Below, piece after piece: positions 41,700-51,342 of a stretch of 64,000 bases of DNA (the stretch's first letter is position 1; the number at the start of each line of letters is the position of its first letter). A model generated the notes under the pieces. It made no database searches. It was given only the letters and a program-made list of their open reading frames with translations, and had not been told where the DNA came from. The stretch is from Cryptosporidium bovis (lineage: Eukaryota > Apicomplexa > Conoidasida > Eucoccidiorida > Cryptosporidiidae), in NCBI GenBank assembly GCA_009768925.2, contig VHIT02000028.1, forward strand, positions 248,001 through 312,000, given 5' to 3'. The position numbers were made by a program, and so were the translations under genes.

Positions 41700-42794
41700 T
41701 TATTCTGGAAAATCTATTTCATTCTGAAAAACAGAATGATTTATCTTAACCTGATCTTCATGACTTTCGTTATTGTCATTAATATTGTCTTTTTTATCGC
41801 TACTTGTCTTTATTTCACCATTCTTATTTTCACCCTCAACGTCATCATTTTCACACTTATCTTGTTCGCATTCTTCATTGTCATTCAAACGCTCAGATTC
41901 TCTAATATATAAGGCTTCGTCAGGAAGTTCATCATCATCCAAGAATACATCTTGATCAAATTCGTATGTTTCTCCATAAGCAGCATTCTCATCGTCAACG
42001 AATAGAGACGGATCATAAACAAACAAGTCACGACCCGACATTTGTTGTTTACCCAATTTAGCAGCCTCTGCCTTAGCTCTTTCCTCTTCTTCTTTTCTTT
42101 TTTTCCACTCCATAAATGTTTCAAAGGTAACAGGGGTGCCTGGCCCCGGCAATTCAAGTCTTTCTCTTTCAATTCTCTCTTCTAATGTCTCTTCATCCTC
42201 ACCCAAATCACCAATATCATCGCTCTCAACTTCTTTAATTACATAACCTTTAGGGAGGCAGTGACGATATTTACATGCATCACCTCCTTCTGGACACACC
42301 CAAAACCAACCATATTGTTTCTTTTCAACAGCTGACAAGAAATGCTTACAAATGATGTCTGTACTGAAAACTGTCGGTTCGGTGGTTATTGGTGCTGTTT
42401 TTTTGGAACTAGAGTTATTTTTCTGATCACGTTGATCTATATACAAATCTATTTTCTGTTCTGCCTTAATTGTTGTTGGATCTACCTTTTTTGCATCCTC
42501 TGCAGATACTTTCTTTATATTTTCTGTGCCTTTAAATAATGCTGCTAATAGTGCTTGTTGTTGAGCTTGTTTTTTTTTTTCCTCTTTGGCTTGAGCTGCT
42601 CTCAACTCTTGGTTAGCCTGACCTCCCTTTGAATTGTTTATTTGAGAAGTAACCGACTTTATATATTTCTGTACAGTCTTGCTTTTATTCTTGTTTTTCA
42701 AACCAAAAGTCTTGTCTTCTATAATTTTTTGCTTTTGTCTTTCTAGTGCTTTTTGTTGGCATCTTTCCTGTTTACTCTGATTTTTGGGTGGCAT
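41700..42794 (-). CDS. ZC3H15: ZC3H15/DFRP1-like (Tma46), one zinc finger missing
   Basis: A 364-residue partner of the translational GTPase DRG1 that associates with ribosomes. The N-terminal MPPKNQSKQER and KTFGLKNKNKSK are diagnostic. A CCCH finger is present with Cys 149, 167, 174 and His 178, embedded in KHFLSAVEKKQYGWFWVCPE, which matches the family's second finger. The C-terminal DFRP region, GTPVTFETFMEWKKRKEEEE followed by SGRDLFVYDPSLF, is intact and ends in an acidic tail. The first CCCH finger of other eukaryotes should sit between VDPTTI (about 107-112) and LYIDQRD, but only a few residues are there. ATG at 42794 is in good context; single exon. A CCCGCC motif lies 130 bases upstream. 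Confidence 0.9.
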   Translation of the reverse strand: MPPKNQSKQERCQQKALERQKQKIIEDKTFGLKNKNKSKTVQKYIKSVTSQINNSKGGQANQELRAAQAKEEKKKQAQQQALLAALFKGTENIKKVSAEDAKKVDPTTIKAEQKIDLYIDQRDQKNNSSSKKTAPITTEPTVFSTDIICKHFLSAVEKKQYGWFWVCPEGGDACKYRHCLPKGYVIKEVESDDIGDLGEDEETLEERIERERLELPGPGTPVTFETFMEWKKRKEEEERAKAEAAKLGKQQMSGRDLFVYDPSLFVDDENAAYGETYEFDQDVFLDDDELPDEALYIRESERLNDNEECEQDKCENDDVEGENKNGEIKTSSDKKDNINDNNESHEDQVKINHSVFQNEIDFPE

Positions 42795-43224
42795 TTTAAA
42801 ATTCTATTTCATACCTCTTTAAAGCAAAAACAATAATTATTATTTAAATACCTTTATTTCTGATCGCCTTTTTTTTCCCTCGTTACTTTCATCCTTTTTT
42901 TACAGCTTTCAATACAACAGACAGTTTTCCCGCCAGTCAAAAGAATATTTACCAATTTCAAATGAAAAGCACAGATTTACACCAACTAACAACTAAATGA
43001 AAAAAGCGAGACACATAGTAAACAGTACATATTGGAAATTCAAGGCAAAGATAATAGACTTGACCTAGTAAAAATTAAAATTAAATATTGGTAAATTTTC
43101 ACAAAAAAAGAAAAATCATTCACGAAAATATTAAACACTAAAATAACACATAAATAAGAATGCAGTCTATACAAACCGCATGTTTTGGAAAAATAAGAGC
43201 AATATGAATTACTTTGGAAATTAT
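42795..43224. other. Promoter region of the ZC3H15-like gene
   Basis: 430 bases between the ZC3H15-like start and the THUMPD1-like end. TTTTCCCGCC at 42925-42934 is an E2F-like site about 130 bases from the start codon. Otherwise A+T-rich. Confidence 0.5.
42925..42934 (+). promoter_or_regulatory. E2F-like TTTTCCCGCC
   Basis: Matches the E2F consensus TTTSSCGC and lies about 130 bases upstream of the ZC3H15-like start codon. Inferred from motif and position. Confidence 0.45.
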
Positions 43225-44286
43225 TTATTGGTTCAGGAGTTTGTTTAGATTGTATTTGAAGTACTTGCAGTAATTATTTAGGATAGACATCCCACATATA
43301 TGTCTTATAATCTCTACAATAACAGCTTTGTCAGGTTCATTCAAATTGACCGGGTATATTCTTTTCCTGCTTAGATAATTAAGGTTATCTTCGGGACCCC
43401 ATATTAATTCAGTAAATAAATCGTATATTTCTTGCTTCTTGATTTCAGTACCACTGTATCTTGAGGAACAAAAACATGCCCAGGATACGACAGACAGAGA
43501 AGATGAATTAACGGCAATGTCATTGTCTAGACCTTGGAGAGAATCACCTAAACAATAAGCATGTTCAAAGTGAAGCTTTACAAAATCTATAGCATTTTTT
43601 TTAATATCTTCCATTTTCGCAGAGCATATCACATCTAGTGGGATTAATCTACTCACAAATCTTGATGACAGTAAAATACAGTCACCATGTGAGAAGTCAT
43701 CACCATTTTCCTTTGCTTTTCCGTTATGATTGAAATCACCTTCCTCTAAGTTGACATACTTTTCTTTGTATAAAGATTTATTTGCGTCACTGCCTGACTC
43801 TGAGTTGCTGGTTTTTACATGACTGTCATAAGCCTTTTTCAATACTTTCTCAACCATTAAGGAAGGTATATCGTCCTTACAGTTAAACTTAATTAGTGAA
43901 AGGCACCTCGAAATATTGTTTATAAGTTCAAATCTACTAGATTTTTTCAATATAATACGTGATTCAAGTTCGATTTGTTCAGCTATACTCAGCTCCTTGC
44001 TGCTTTTAAAACTCAAGCCATCTGTATTATTATTGATATTACATTCCTCAGTAGACTCTGAAATTTTGCAGTCTAACTTGAAACCATTATTTACATCAGA
44101 ATTAAAATAATTATCTTGGTTAAATAAATCGCTTGTCAGAATCTCAACCATTTCTCTGTATGCTGTCACGCTACGACTATTTACTGTAACAGACATCAAT
44201 ATGCCTTTTTTGAGAGACCTTAAATCCAATGTACCTGGCTTAGGTTCATTAGTATTTTCAACGCAGTACTTTCTTTTCTTGGACAT
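43225..44286 (-). CDS. THUMPD1: THUMPD1/Tan1-like tRNA acetylation adaptor
   Basis: The first ATG in frame is at 44286 (an earlier in-frame codon at 44319 is TTG), giving 353 residues. In yeast and humans Tan1/THUMPD1 hands serine and leucine tRNAs to the acetyltransferase Kre33/NAT10 to make N4-acetylcytidine 12. The start, KPGTLDLRSLKKGILMSVT, fits the family's PG-L--G--G-L-T-N region. The THUMP-like half carries RFVSRLIPLDVICSAKMEDI. The C terminus VNLNEPDKAVIVEIIRHICG closely matches the family's V-L-NPD-V-IVEI----C end. An acidic Asn/Ser-rich insertion sits in the middle. Single exon; nucleolar or nuclear location is expected from the family. Confidence 0.82.
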   Translation of the reverse strand: MSKKRKYCVENTNEPKPGTLDLRSLKKGILMSVTVNSRSVTAYREMVEILTSDLFNQDNYFNSDVNNGFKLDCKISESTEECNINNNTDGLSFKSSKELSIAEQIELESRIILKKSSRFELINNISRCLSLIKFNCKDDIPSLMVEKVLKKAYDSHVKTSNSESGSDANKSLYKEKYVNLEEGDFNHNGKAKENGDDFSHGDCILLSSRFVSRLIPLDVICSAKMEDIKKNAIDFVKLHFEHAYCLGDSLQGLDNDIAVNSSSLSVVSWACFCSSRYSGTEIKKQEIYDLFTELIWGPEDNLNYLSRKRIYPVNLNEPDKAVIVEIIRHICGMSILNNYCKYFKYNLNKLLNQ

Positions 44287-44639
44287 ACTTAAATACGATT
44301 TTAAAGAAACAATTTCCAAAGACAGAAACTCTATTCGCTTTTAAATGAAAATACAATACTCAAAAAATCCAAATATACGTATTTATGTTGGTTCATATAT
44401 GTATATATATACATATAAATAAATATACATACATAAACTCATACACATATTACTTGTCGGACATAATGAAATTCAAAATAAGACACATTCGGCGGGAAGC
44501 CGTATTTTTATATATTATAAGGATGATAACGTAAATTACACATTCAATAAAAATAATAACCAATATATGGCCAATTTAAATAGTTAAACACCAATTAAAT
44601 AAATAAACAACCATTAATTTTTTATTTAATTTTGTATTG
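44287..44639. other. Promoter region of the THUMPD1-like gene
   Basis: 353 bases between two minus-strand genes. GGCGGGAA at 44491-44498 is an E2F-like site about 205 bases upstream of the start codon. A perfect 22-base TA-rich palindrome occupies 44398-44419. Confidence 0.5.
44491..44498 (+). promoter_or_regulatory. E2F-like GGCGGGAA
   Basis: Same octamer as at 16989 and 50848, about 205 bases upstream of the THUMPD1-like start codon (minus strand). Motif-based inference. Confidence 0.4.
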
Positions 44640-45332
44640 CTACAGAGCAGTACCCCTTTCTATGTTTTGCTTTATTTCTGCTGTGTATTCACCAAAAGCT
44701 CTGTCTAGCTTCGCGTTGTATTTTTTATTATCACGATTAATATGATAAACACTCACACCTTTCTCATCCAATGAATCGAATAGAGGCTTTCTTCTCTGGT
44801 GCTTCAAATACTCTTTTATAAGAGCGTTTTTGTCCTCCTCGGTCGGGATGTGGGAAGTCCTGAGATTTTCAAATTCATCAGGATTACTATTTAGGGCTTC
44901 CATTTGCTCGTTATATTTGTCTCTATCAAATTTGATAAGTTTTTTCATCCCACTAATAACTCCTCTTTTAACACGGTTATTTCTACTTAAATTATCAAAG
45001 TCTTTCGTCTCGTATTTTGAATTTCGCCTTTGAATTCTCCATAGTTCAACATCACCATACTTATCAAATGAATTTTTCTTGGGTTTGGAAGCACCTTTAA
45101 CAACTCTTAAAGCAGAATTCTCAATCACTTCTTCTCTAGACAACTTAAATAATTCGTCTAAATCCTTTAACCTTTCACTTCTAAATACCCTCATATTCAA
45201 TACCATAGCTGATTGAATTTTTCTGCCTAATTCTATAACTTTCTTATTGTAAAAGCCATCATTTACAACTTTGCCCTGAAAAATAAACTTAAGAGAAGAG
45301 CTTAAAAACTCACTCTCCGGTTCATTCGCCAT
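44640..45332 (-). CDS. SYF2: SYF2-like spliceosome component
   Basis: The first ATG is at 45332 in an AAAAATGG context, giving 230 residues; the frame continues upstream only from non-ATG codons. SYF2 is a small helical protein of the Prp19-associated spliceosome that joins at the catalytic stage. The C-terminal block is nearly identical to the family: HINRDNKKYNAKLDRAFG, then YTAEIKQNIERGTAL, preceded by RRKPLFDSLDE. HIPTEEDKNALIKE also aligns with the family's HVPSTEE segment. The middle is basic and helical (KRGVISGMKKLIKFDRDKYN). Single exon. It is divergent from SPT4. Confidence 0.92.
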   Translation of the reverse strand: MANEPESEFLSSSLKFIFQGKVVNDGFYNKKVIELGRKIQSAMVLNMRVFRSERLKDLDELFKLSREEVIENSALRVVKGASKPKKNSFDKYGDVELWRIQRRNSKYETKDFDNLSRNNRVKRGVISGMKKLIKFDRDKYNEQMEALNSNPDEFENLRTSHIPTEEDKNALIKEYLKHQRRKPLFDSLDEKGVSVYHINRDNKKYNAKLDRAFGEYTAEIKQNIERGTAL

Positions 45333-45969
45333 TTTTATCTTCCATACACTGAGAATTATTTTCTGCCACTTTAAATAGGTATTATTTTTGAATTTTGGTA
45401 AGATCCAGGCCACACTGAATTAAAATCATCAAACTATGCCTGGATATCTCCCTGTTATATTTAATATCCTATTTTTTTAACAACTCAAACTTTTCTCTTT
45501 CCTATTATGGCCGTATACCGTTAATTTACTCTTTCTATCATAGAAAAATCCAATGTTAGCGCCTATTTGTTAATATATTTATTTTTGGGATATCTTTGTA
45601 CAAATTAAATAAACAAAAAATTACATCAATACACACACAACAAATGAGGTTATGTTACCTCTTTATTCAGTGTTAATTTAATTCTCACTTAATTTGTTTC
45701 CTTGGTTTTGATGTATTTGCCAAAAAAAGAATGAATTCAAATGTATCAAATATTACGCGGTAAATTATCGCCTTTGCATATGTTTTCTTCTCGTACCAAA
45801 CGTTGAACTAGTGGATGTAAATGTAAGTGCTGGAGGGCGACTCATTGTTTTTCCAATAATTAACATTACAGATTGTGTAATTTTTTTTACTTTTAGCATT
45901 ATACTTGGTGGTTTGTGGGAGAAATAGTGGCCATTAATATTATACAAAGCAAATATCGTAAATAATTTA
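45333..45969. other. Divergent promoter region, SYF2 and SPT4
   Basis: A 637-base region. TTAGCGCC at 45556-45563 is the same E2F-like core seen before the P5-like ATPase, about 225 bases from SYF2 and 405 from SPT4. A+T-rich otherwise; no gene. Confidence 0.5.
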
Positions 45970-46563
45970 ATGGAAGAAACAGAAACCGTATTTGCAGTTC
46001 CAGTAGGTAAGTTAACTTCAACAGAAGAAGATAGCTTTTCTATTGTTTTTAATTTTAATTTAATGAAATACAATCACTGTTTCAAATAAATTTCACCAAT
46101 AAATGTTATTTTTAATAGGAACAAAGAAAATAGTGCAAGTTAAAGATCCAAAAACAAATAGTGTAACTACAAAGGAAAACTACATATTACGTTTAAGAGC
46201 ATGTTTGTCTTGTAGAATTATTCTAAGTGACCAGCAGTTTTTTGAGGGTGGTTGTCCAAATTGTACCCACCTGGCTATGGAATATGATCGTCAGAAGGTG
46301 AATTCTTCCACCACAATATCTTTTAAAGGGTATGTTTGTTCATTCGTAGAATATCTAATATTGAATAATCACTTAACTATACTCATTTCAAATGCTTATT
46401 TAAATTTTACCCTATTTATAGAATGATTACTGTTTTGAACTCAAACCAATCATGGGTTGCCAGGTATAATCGTCTCAACAATGTCACTCCTGGCTGCTAT
46501 GCAGTTTCTGTAACTGGGGATTTAGTCTCCGATGATGAAGGCAACTATAACGACGATTACTAG
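45970..46563 (+). CDS. SPT4: SPT4 transcription elongation factor, three exons
   Basis: Exons 45970-46006, 46119-46329 and 46422-46563 join to 129 residues. Donors are GTAAGT and GTATGT, acceptors are TAG; intron 1 is 112 bases (phase 1) and intron 2 is 92 bases (phase 2). SPT4 pairs with SPT5 on RNA polymerase II to aid elongation. The zinc finger LRACLSCRIILSDQQFFEGG continues to CPNC, and the C-terminal half has the family's SF-G--AM--P--SWV--WQR pattern as SFKGMITVLNSNQSWVARYN. The first exon codes only 12 residues, and there is an N-terminal Lys/Thr-rich extension before the finger. The protein ends in an acidic tail (DDEGNYNDDY). Confidence 0.92.
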
Positions 46564-47153
46564 ACTTTGATTTATAATTAAGATTCATTAATAACTATTA
46601 ATTTCTTGATAAATAAGAAACAAGTTATAGATTATGAAATATAATCTTAACTTTTGTGAACAATTTCTTTAATTGCCTCTATAGATCAACCATTATTATT
46701 TTTATCTTTTTTTAAACGTTTCAAAAGTCTATTATGATTCACTTTTCTGTCTAATCTGTGATACGTCGATAAAAAGCATTTTAATGTGGAACATGAGGAG
46801 TGAAGTCAAAAGTATTTCAGGATTGAAAAAAGATGTGAGAGCATAAAGTTAATGTTTCTAGAAGTAGTGGGTCAAATAATTATTGATTTCACACTAAAAT
46901 GATGCCTTCATCTATACACGCCTTTCCTCACATGCAATTCAGATAAAATTGAATTGGTGTAAACAACAGAAAAAAAATGGGTAAATATTTTAAAAATTAT
47001 ACAAAACAAAAATCAAAGAATATAGTAAAAAAATCAACTATATATTTAAAGAATGTATTAAAACGTAAATCGAAAATAAACAATATAAATATTATGCGTC
47101 AAATGTGTTTAATAACATATGTCTGCATGCATGAAGAATAAGGGAATATTTGA
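46564..47153. other. Convergent intergenic region
   Basis: 590 bases between SPT4 and the ankyrin/PH gene. TGCATGCA lies at 47124-47131, 30 bases past the ankyrin/PH stop codon. No open frame or known RNA was found. Confidence 0.55.
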
Positions 47154-50100
47154 CTAATTGCCATAATTTAATTCTGATATGATAGTTCTAACATTGTGAA
47201 TCTTTTCAACCCATTTATCTCTCATTTCTGAAGATTCCGAATTAAGAATAAGCGATGAGGGGACACTGTTCTTCGTAAAATCAAGTGCGAAACAAGGAAT
47301 AATTTCATTTTCTGTACTTGTAGCTAAGTTAAAAACACGTATTTGTTTGACAAGTCTAACAGGAATATTTTCACACGGGATATCGTCATTTGGATGATGG
47401 CACCAAGTTAGAATTCCGTCAGACCTTAATACAAAAAATCTTTCTTGCCAAAGTCTATTTTCATTTGTATTTTCTCCTTGATGGGATGAATTTGATGTGT
47501 TTTTGTTATGTGACAATAATGGGTTCTCGAGAGCCAAAGGTGGATTAATACAAATTCCAAGGAAACCAAAATGATATGTTGGCCTTGATATTAGTAAACT
47601 TGTATTTCTATGTGGTAAAAGCATGAATGATGTCTTATTTAAAATAGCAAGTACAAGAGAGTATTGATTATCAGAATTAAATAAACCAATTAAGTTGTCT
47701 GGTTCTGTATTTATTGATGGCGTTTCCCCATAAGCAGCAATAATATTTTGGAATGCACTTTCCCTTGCTGGGGAAAGTGCATTCGATTTATTATTACTAT
47801 TATTGTTTGATCCCATAAATCCAAGCCAAAATGAACTTGATTTATCTATTTTATTCCTATTAGAAACATCAATTTCATCATTCGTCTCAGTAAATACGTG
47901 AGATAATAGTATTTCTGGAGGTGTTGTTATTGTTCTATAAGCTGTTGTAAGTTCTCTAATGAATTCACTTCTGCGATCTAATTCTATGAGAATATCATCC
48001 CATCCGTCAACCTTAAGAATGAGCAAAACATTTGAGTTTTTAGGAACTATAATCTCCTCAACTTCAGTAATAGGAGATGATTGGAGTAATTTGAGAGGTG
48101 AATATTGAAACAATGCAAATCTTTCTGATGTTAAAACAAGTATCTGTCTAAATAGATTTGTTGGGCAATCAAGTGGTGGTGGAAAACAAGATTTTTCGAG
48201 TCCTCTTGCAGTGTAATTAATAATAATATCACTCCAAATTCCTTTTTTTTTCTCATTTAAAGTTAAACACATTTCATCTAAACGATCGTAGTTATCTTCC
48301 ATTGCGGCATGATCACCATTCTTACCTTTGTATATGTTTGATATATTTTTACTATTGTTTTTAAATCCAAGAATATTCCAAATAGAAGGCACATTTGAGT
48401 TTGTATTAGAATTTTCAGATTCAGGCGTTGAAAATACACAAAAGTCATCTCTACATGATGAATTTGGTTCATTTCCACTTATCCATGTAGAAAGAACAAC
48501 TTTATCATTTAAATCATCAGCTTCAAAAATTTGACAACTTAGAGATCTGTTTGTTTTCGGTGTTCCTGGAATGAATATACTATTGTTGTCACTTACTATA
48601 TTCAATGTATTTCTATGTGTATTACTACTAACGCCGCTATCGTACTGATCATAATCTTCAATATCATATTTTTGTAAACCTTGCTCATCTCTAACTAATT
48701 CTGGCAACTGACCTGATGAATTTTTAATTACTAGTTTTGTACGCCTTTTTATAAGTATTTTTTGAAGTTCGGAATTAGACGTTAAATGTAAAAGGGTATT
48801 TCTTCTATGATCTTGTATTTGTGCATCACTTCCTAATGATAAAAACATTTCTGTTAGTAATATATTATTGTTTAATATAGAAAAAGTAAGTGGAATAAAG
48901 CCTGAATTTGATATTTTATTTAAAATATACATTTTATCCTCAAAATCAAACTGCTCAATAAGTAATTGTAAGATATCTATTTTGTTAGAATGGCTTAATA
49001 AGTGTGCCACTGTCCAACCAAATCCAAAATTAATCTGAAATAGTGGTAATAGATAATTTTTTACAGACATTTCAATAACATCATTTTCGTAAGAATCGTA
49101 GTCATCAACTTTAAATTCATCTTGAATATCCAATTTAACTGGCTTGTTTTTTGTATTATTAAAATGAGTGAATAAACCATTAAGTTGAGTTAATATATTA
49201 TCAAAGTTACTTTCAATTAAAGATTTAAGAACCAAATACAGTATTTTCTCAATTAATATATATTGATCTGTGCTTCTATCGATATTATTCATATCAAAAT
49301 TAATTTCATTGTCAAGGTTCTTACCGAAATTAATGATATAATAATAACAATAATCTGAAAAAACCTTGAATAGTCCATAAATATTATTTGGTGATTTTCT
49401 CTCATGTTCAATCACCAATATGTTTATTAGTTTCATTATATAATTGTACTCATATGAAACGTGATTAATTATAAACTCTCTTTCAATGTTTAGAGCTTTT
49501 GATTGTGAAATTGAAACCAAACAAGACTGATTCAAGTAGTATTTAATGCTATTTTCATATATGGTAAAATTTATTATATCATCATTGTTCTCATCTATAT
49601 TTGGTTTTTCGTTCATAGTTAAAGTATAATTTTCAACTATTTTTTTAATAATTTGTTCAGTGAATGATAATAATTCAGTGTAATTTTTAACACTAATTTC
49701 CCTATTATCTTTATTTTTTAAATCTGTTTTAAGGAAGTACTTCGTCTCATCCGAAAGTTTGATTGAATCAATAACATTTAGCATCTCAGTATCTAATGAT
49801 TCTTCCACATAGTGATTGTCATTGTCACTATTATTTTCAATCGTTGTTCTTGAAGTTGAATATAATATAGAGATTATTCTAATAAGATCTAAACAATCGT
49901 GTTTTAGAATTCTGAATTCATTCTCAAGAATACTAATTTTAGACTCATACTCGGATATTTTAGTCTCATTTTCCTGTATAATTGAATCATTATTTCTTTT
50001 TTCATTTATATTGATGTTAATTATATCATTTTTTTCTGATTCTAAAGCTAAACATTTTGCGTTTAATGATGACAATTCGTTATCTTTTTCAATAATATTC

Positions 50101-50522
50101 TCTTCTAATTGTGAAATTTGCAATCTTAGATTGGCTATTTCTTTATATAACGACTCTTTGTCCGTAAGCAAACTTTCAACTATTTGAGGTGATGACGATG
50201 AACTCATTGCATTTTGTTTTTGTTTAATGTTGTTTATATTCTGTTGTTCTAGCTCTGATATCTTATCATTAAGCACTCCTATTTCATCATTAAGTGTTTT
50301 TATATAATTTTGTAATTTAGTACTTTCTAGTCCGTCTTGTTTAATTCGCTCTTTAAGTGATATTATCTCCTCATTTTTACTTTTCTCGAGCTCATACATC
50401 TCATTTAAAGCCTCATCTCTGGATTTTACCAGTTTTTCAAGTCTATTTATTCTTTGTTCAAACAATTTTATTTGTTCGGAATGCTCCGTACACGAAATGT
50501 TGATCTCATCTTCAACCTTCAT
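47154..50522 (-). CDS. Coiled-coil, ankyrin, TH1-like and PH domain protein
   Basis: A 1122-residue protein without a named orthologue that I can give. Order: a coiled coil at about 15-215; a helical Asn/Ile-rich region; two or three ankyrin-like units at about 490-600 (GWTVAHLLSHSNKIDILQLL, GFIPLTFSILNNN, NTLLHLTSNSE); a Ser/Asn-rich linker; a myosin TH1-like region at about 740-880 (FRQILVLTSERFALFQYSP, then IIVPKNSNVLLILKVDGWDDI); and a C-terminal PH domain at about 980-1118 (RLWQERFFVLRSDGILTWC, MRDKWVEKI). TH1 and PH regions usually bind acidic phospholipids, so a membrane-linked scaffold is likely. It has no motor or catalytic motif. It contains a perfect inverted repeat, listed separately. 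Single exon, ATG at 50522. Confidence 0.75.
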   Translation of the reverse strand: MKVEDEINISCTEHSEQIKLFEQRINRLEKLVKSRDEALNEMYELEKSKNEEIISLKERIKQDGLESTKLQNYIKTLNDEIGVLNDKISELEQQNINNIKQKQNAMSSSSSPQIVESLLTDKESLYKEIANLRLQISQLEENIIEKDNELSSLNAKCLALESEKNDIINININEKRNNDSIIQENETKISEYESKISILENEFRILKHDCLDLIRIISILYSTSRTTIENNSDNDNHYVEESLDTEMLNVIDSIKLSDETKYFLKTDLKNKDNREISVKNYTELLSFTEQIIKKIVENYTLTMNEKPNIDENNDDIINFTIYENSIKYYLNQSCLVSISQSKALNIEREFIINHVSYEYNYIMKLINILVIEHERKSPNNIYGLFKVFSDYCYYYIINFGKNLDNEINFDMNNIDRSTDQYILIEKILYLVLKSLIESNFDNILTQLNGLFTHFNNTKNKPVKLDIQDEFKVDDYDSYENDVIEMSVKNYLLPLFQINFGFGWTVAHLLSHSNKIDILQLLIEQFDFEDKMYILNKISNSGFIPLTFSILNNNILLTEMFLSLGSDAQIQDHRRNTLLHLTSNSELQKILIKRRTKLVIKNSSGQLPELVRDEQGLQKYDIEDYDQYDSGVSSNTHRNTLNIVSDNNSIFIPGTPKTNRSLSCQIFEADDLNDKVVLSTWISGNEPNSSCRDDFCVFSTPESENSNTNSNVPSIWNILGFKNNSKNISNIYKGKNGDHAAMEDNYDRLDEMCLTLNEKKKGIWSDIIINYTARGLEKSCFPPPLDCPTNLFRQILVLTSERFALFQYSPLKLLQSSPITEVEEIIVPKNSNVLLILKVDGWDDILIELDRRSEFIRELTTAYRTITTPPEILLSHVFTETNDEIDVSNRNKIDKSSSFWLGFMGSNNNSNNKSNALSPARESAFQNIIAAYGETPSINTEPDNLIGLFNSDNQYSLVLAILNKTSFMLLPHRNTSLLISRPTYHFGFLGICINPPLALENPLLSHNKNTSNSSHQGENTNENRLWQERFFVLRSDGILTWCHHPNDDIPCENIPVRLVKQIRVFNLATSTENEIIPCFALDFTKNSVPSSLILNSESSEMRDKWVEKIHNVRTIISELNYGN
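47751..47784. repeat. Perfect inverted repeat inside a coding region
   Basis: Arms GAATGCACTTTCCC (47751-47764) and GGGAAAGTGCATTC (47771-47784) are perfectly complementary over 14 bases with a 6-base centre. It lies within the ankyrin/TH1/PH gene and codes for ALSPARESAF on the minus strand. In mRNA it would form a strong stem-loop. Confidence 0.9.
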
Positions 50523-50847
50523 CTTTACATTTAATTATTTACCTAATTAACATTTACATATAGAAACAGTGCCAAATACAAATCAACCCGATAATTATAT
50601 AAAAACTTAGTATATGTCAATTCACTAATGATTTTAGTGTCACTTTTTGCGATTTATTTAAATAAAAACTAATAATAAAGGTAAAAAATACTCTGCTGTT
50701 CACCTCAGGTATGAATAAGAAAAGATTTTTTTGAGCCATAAAGCAGTCACAAAATAGTCCAGTTTATCTTAATTTGTACGACCATTATTATAGTCTAAAT
50801 TTAATACTTCCAACTAATTCCTATATTACACGGATGCAATAAATTTA

Positions 50848-50855
50848 GGCGGGAA
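50848..50855 (+). promoter_or_regulatory. E2F-like GGCGGGAA
   Basis: Same octamer as at 16989 and 44491, about 325 bases upstream of the ankyrin/PH gene start codon. Motif-based inference. Confidence 0.35.
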
Positions 50856-51313
50856 TGTGTGTAGTATTCATTAACAAAAATATATAATACCGGTAAAGAT
50901 TAAAAACTGTAAATTTATATATTTAAACATAAATACACAAAAAAATGAAATAATGAATAAAATTCTGACTATTTTAGCCCATTTTAATCTCAGTGCTATA
51001 GTTCACACTCCAATTAACTTAAATAATGTAGCAAAGAATTGTTGTTTTTTCTTTATTTCTCTCCATGCTTGTTTTAATTATTATCAACTAGCAAATACAA
51101 ATTAATGTAATTCCAGTCTATAACATAGAAACAGATGCACGGAATATTAAATATGGAAACTAAGTGTAATGTAGGCGTAAGTAAAGCATGAAATGGTTGA
51201 ACAGATTTTTTATTTTATTCTGTTTGGAACATTGTATTATATAGTTACCATTATAAATAAGTTGTAATTTTTTTTTATATATGATATTACTCTTCGCGTA
51301 AAAAATATGAAAT

Positions 51314-51338
51314 GTTATCACTTGTAAGAAGTGATAAC
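51314..51338 (-). promoter_or_regulatory. 3' stem-loop directly after a stop codon
   Basis: GTTATCACTT (51314-51323) and AAGTGATAAC (51329-51338) form ten perfect base pairs around a five-base loop. On the minus strand it begins four bases after the stop codon of the secreted-protein gene, placing it at the very start of the 3' UTR. It could affect mRNA stability or translation. It has no U-run like a bacterial terminator, and none is expected here. Confidence 0.6.
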
Positions 51339-51342
51339 TGTA

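Larger units (their letters stand above)
50523..51342. other. Promoter region of the ankyrin/PH gene and 3' flank of secreted gene
   Basis: 820 bases between two minus-strand genes. GGCGGGAA at 50848-50855 lies about 325 bases upstream of the ankyrin/PH start. A stem-loop at 51314-51338, directly after the secreted-protein stop, is listed. Nothing else recognised. Confidence 0.55.

Noticed and set aside
44287-44319. 11-codon N-terminal extension of the THUMPD1-like protein
   Set aside because: It would begin with TTG; the first ATG is at 44286.
45333-45413. 27-codon N-terminal extension of SYF2
   Set aside because: It would begin with GTG and has no family similarity; ATG 45332 has a good context.
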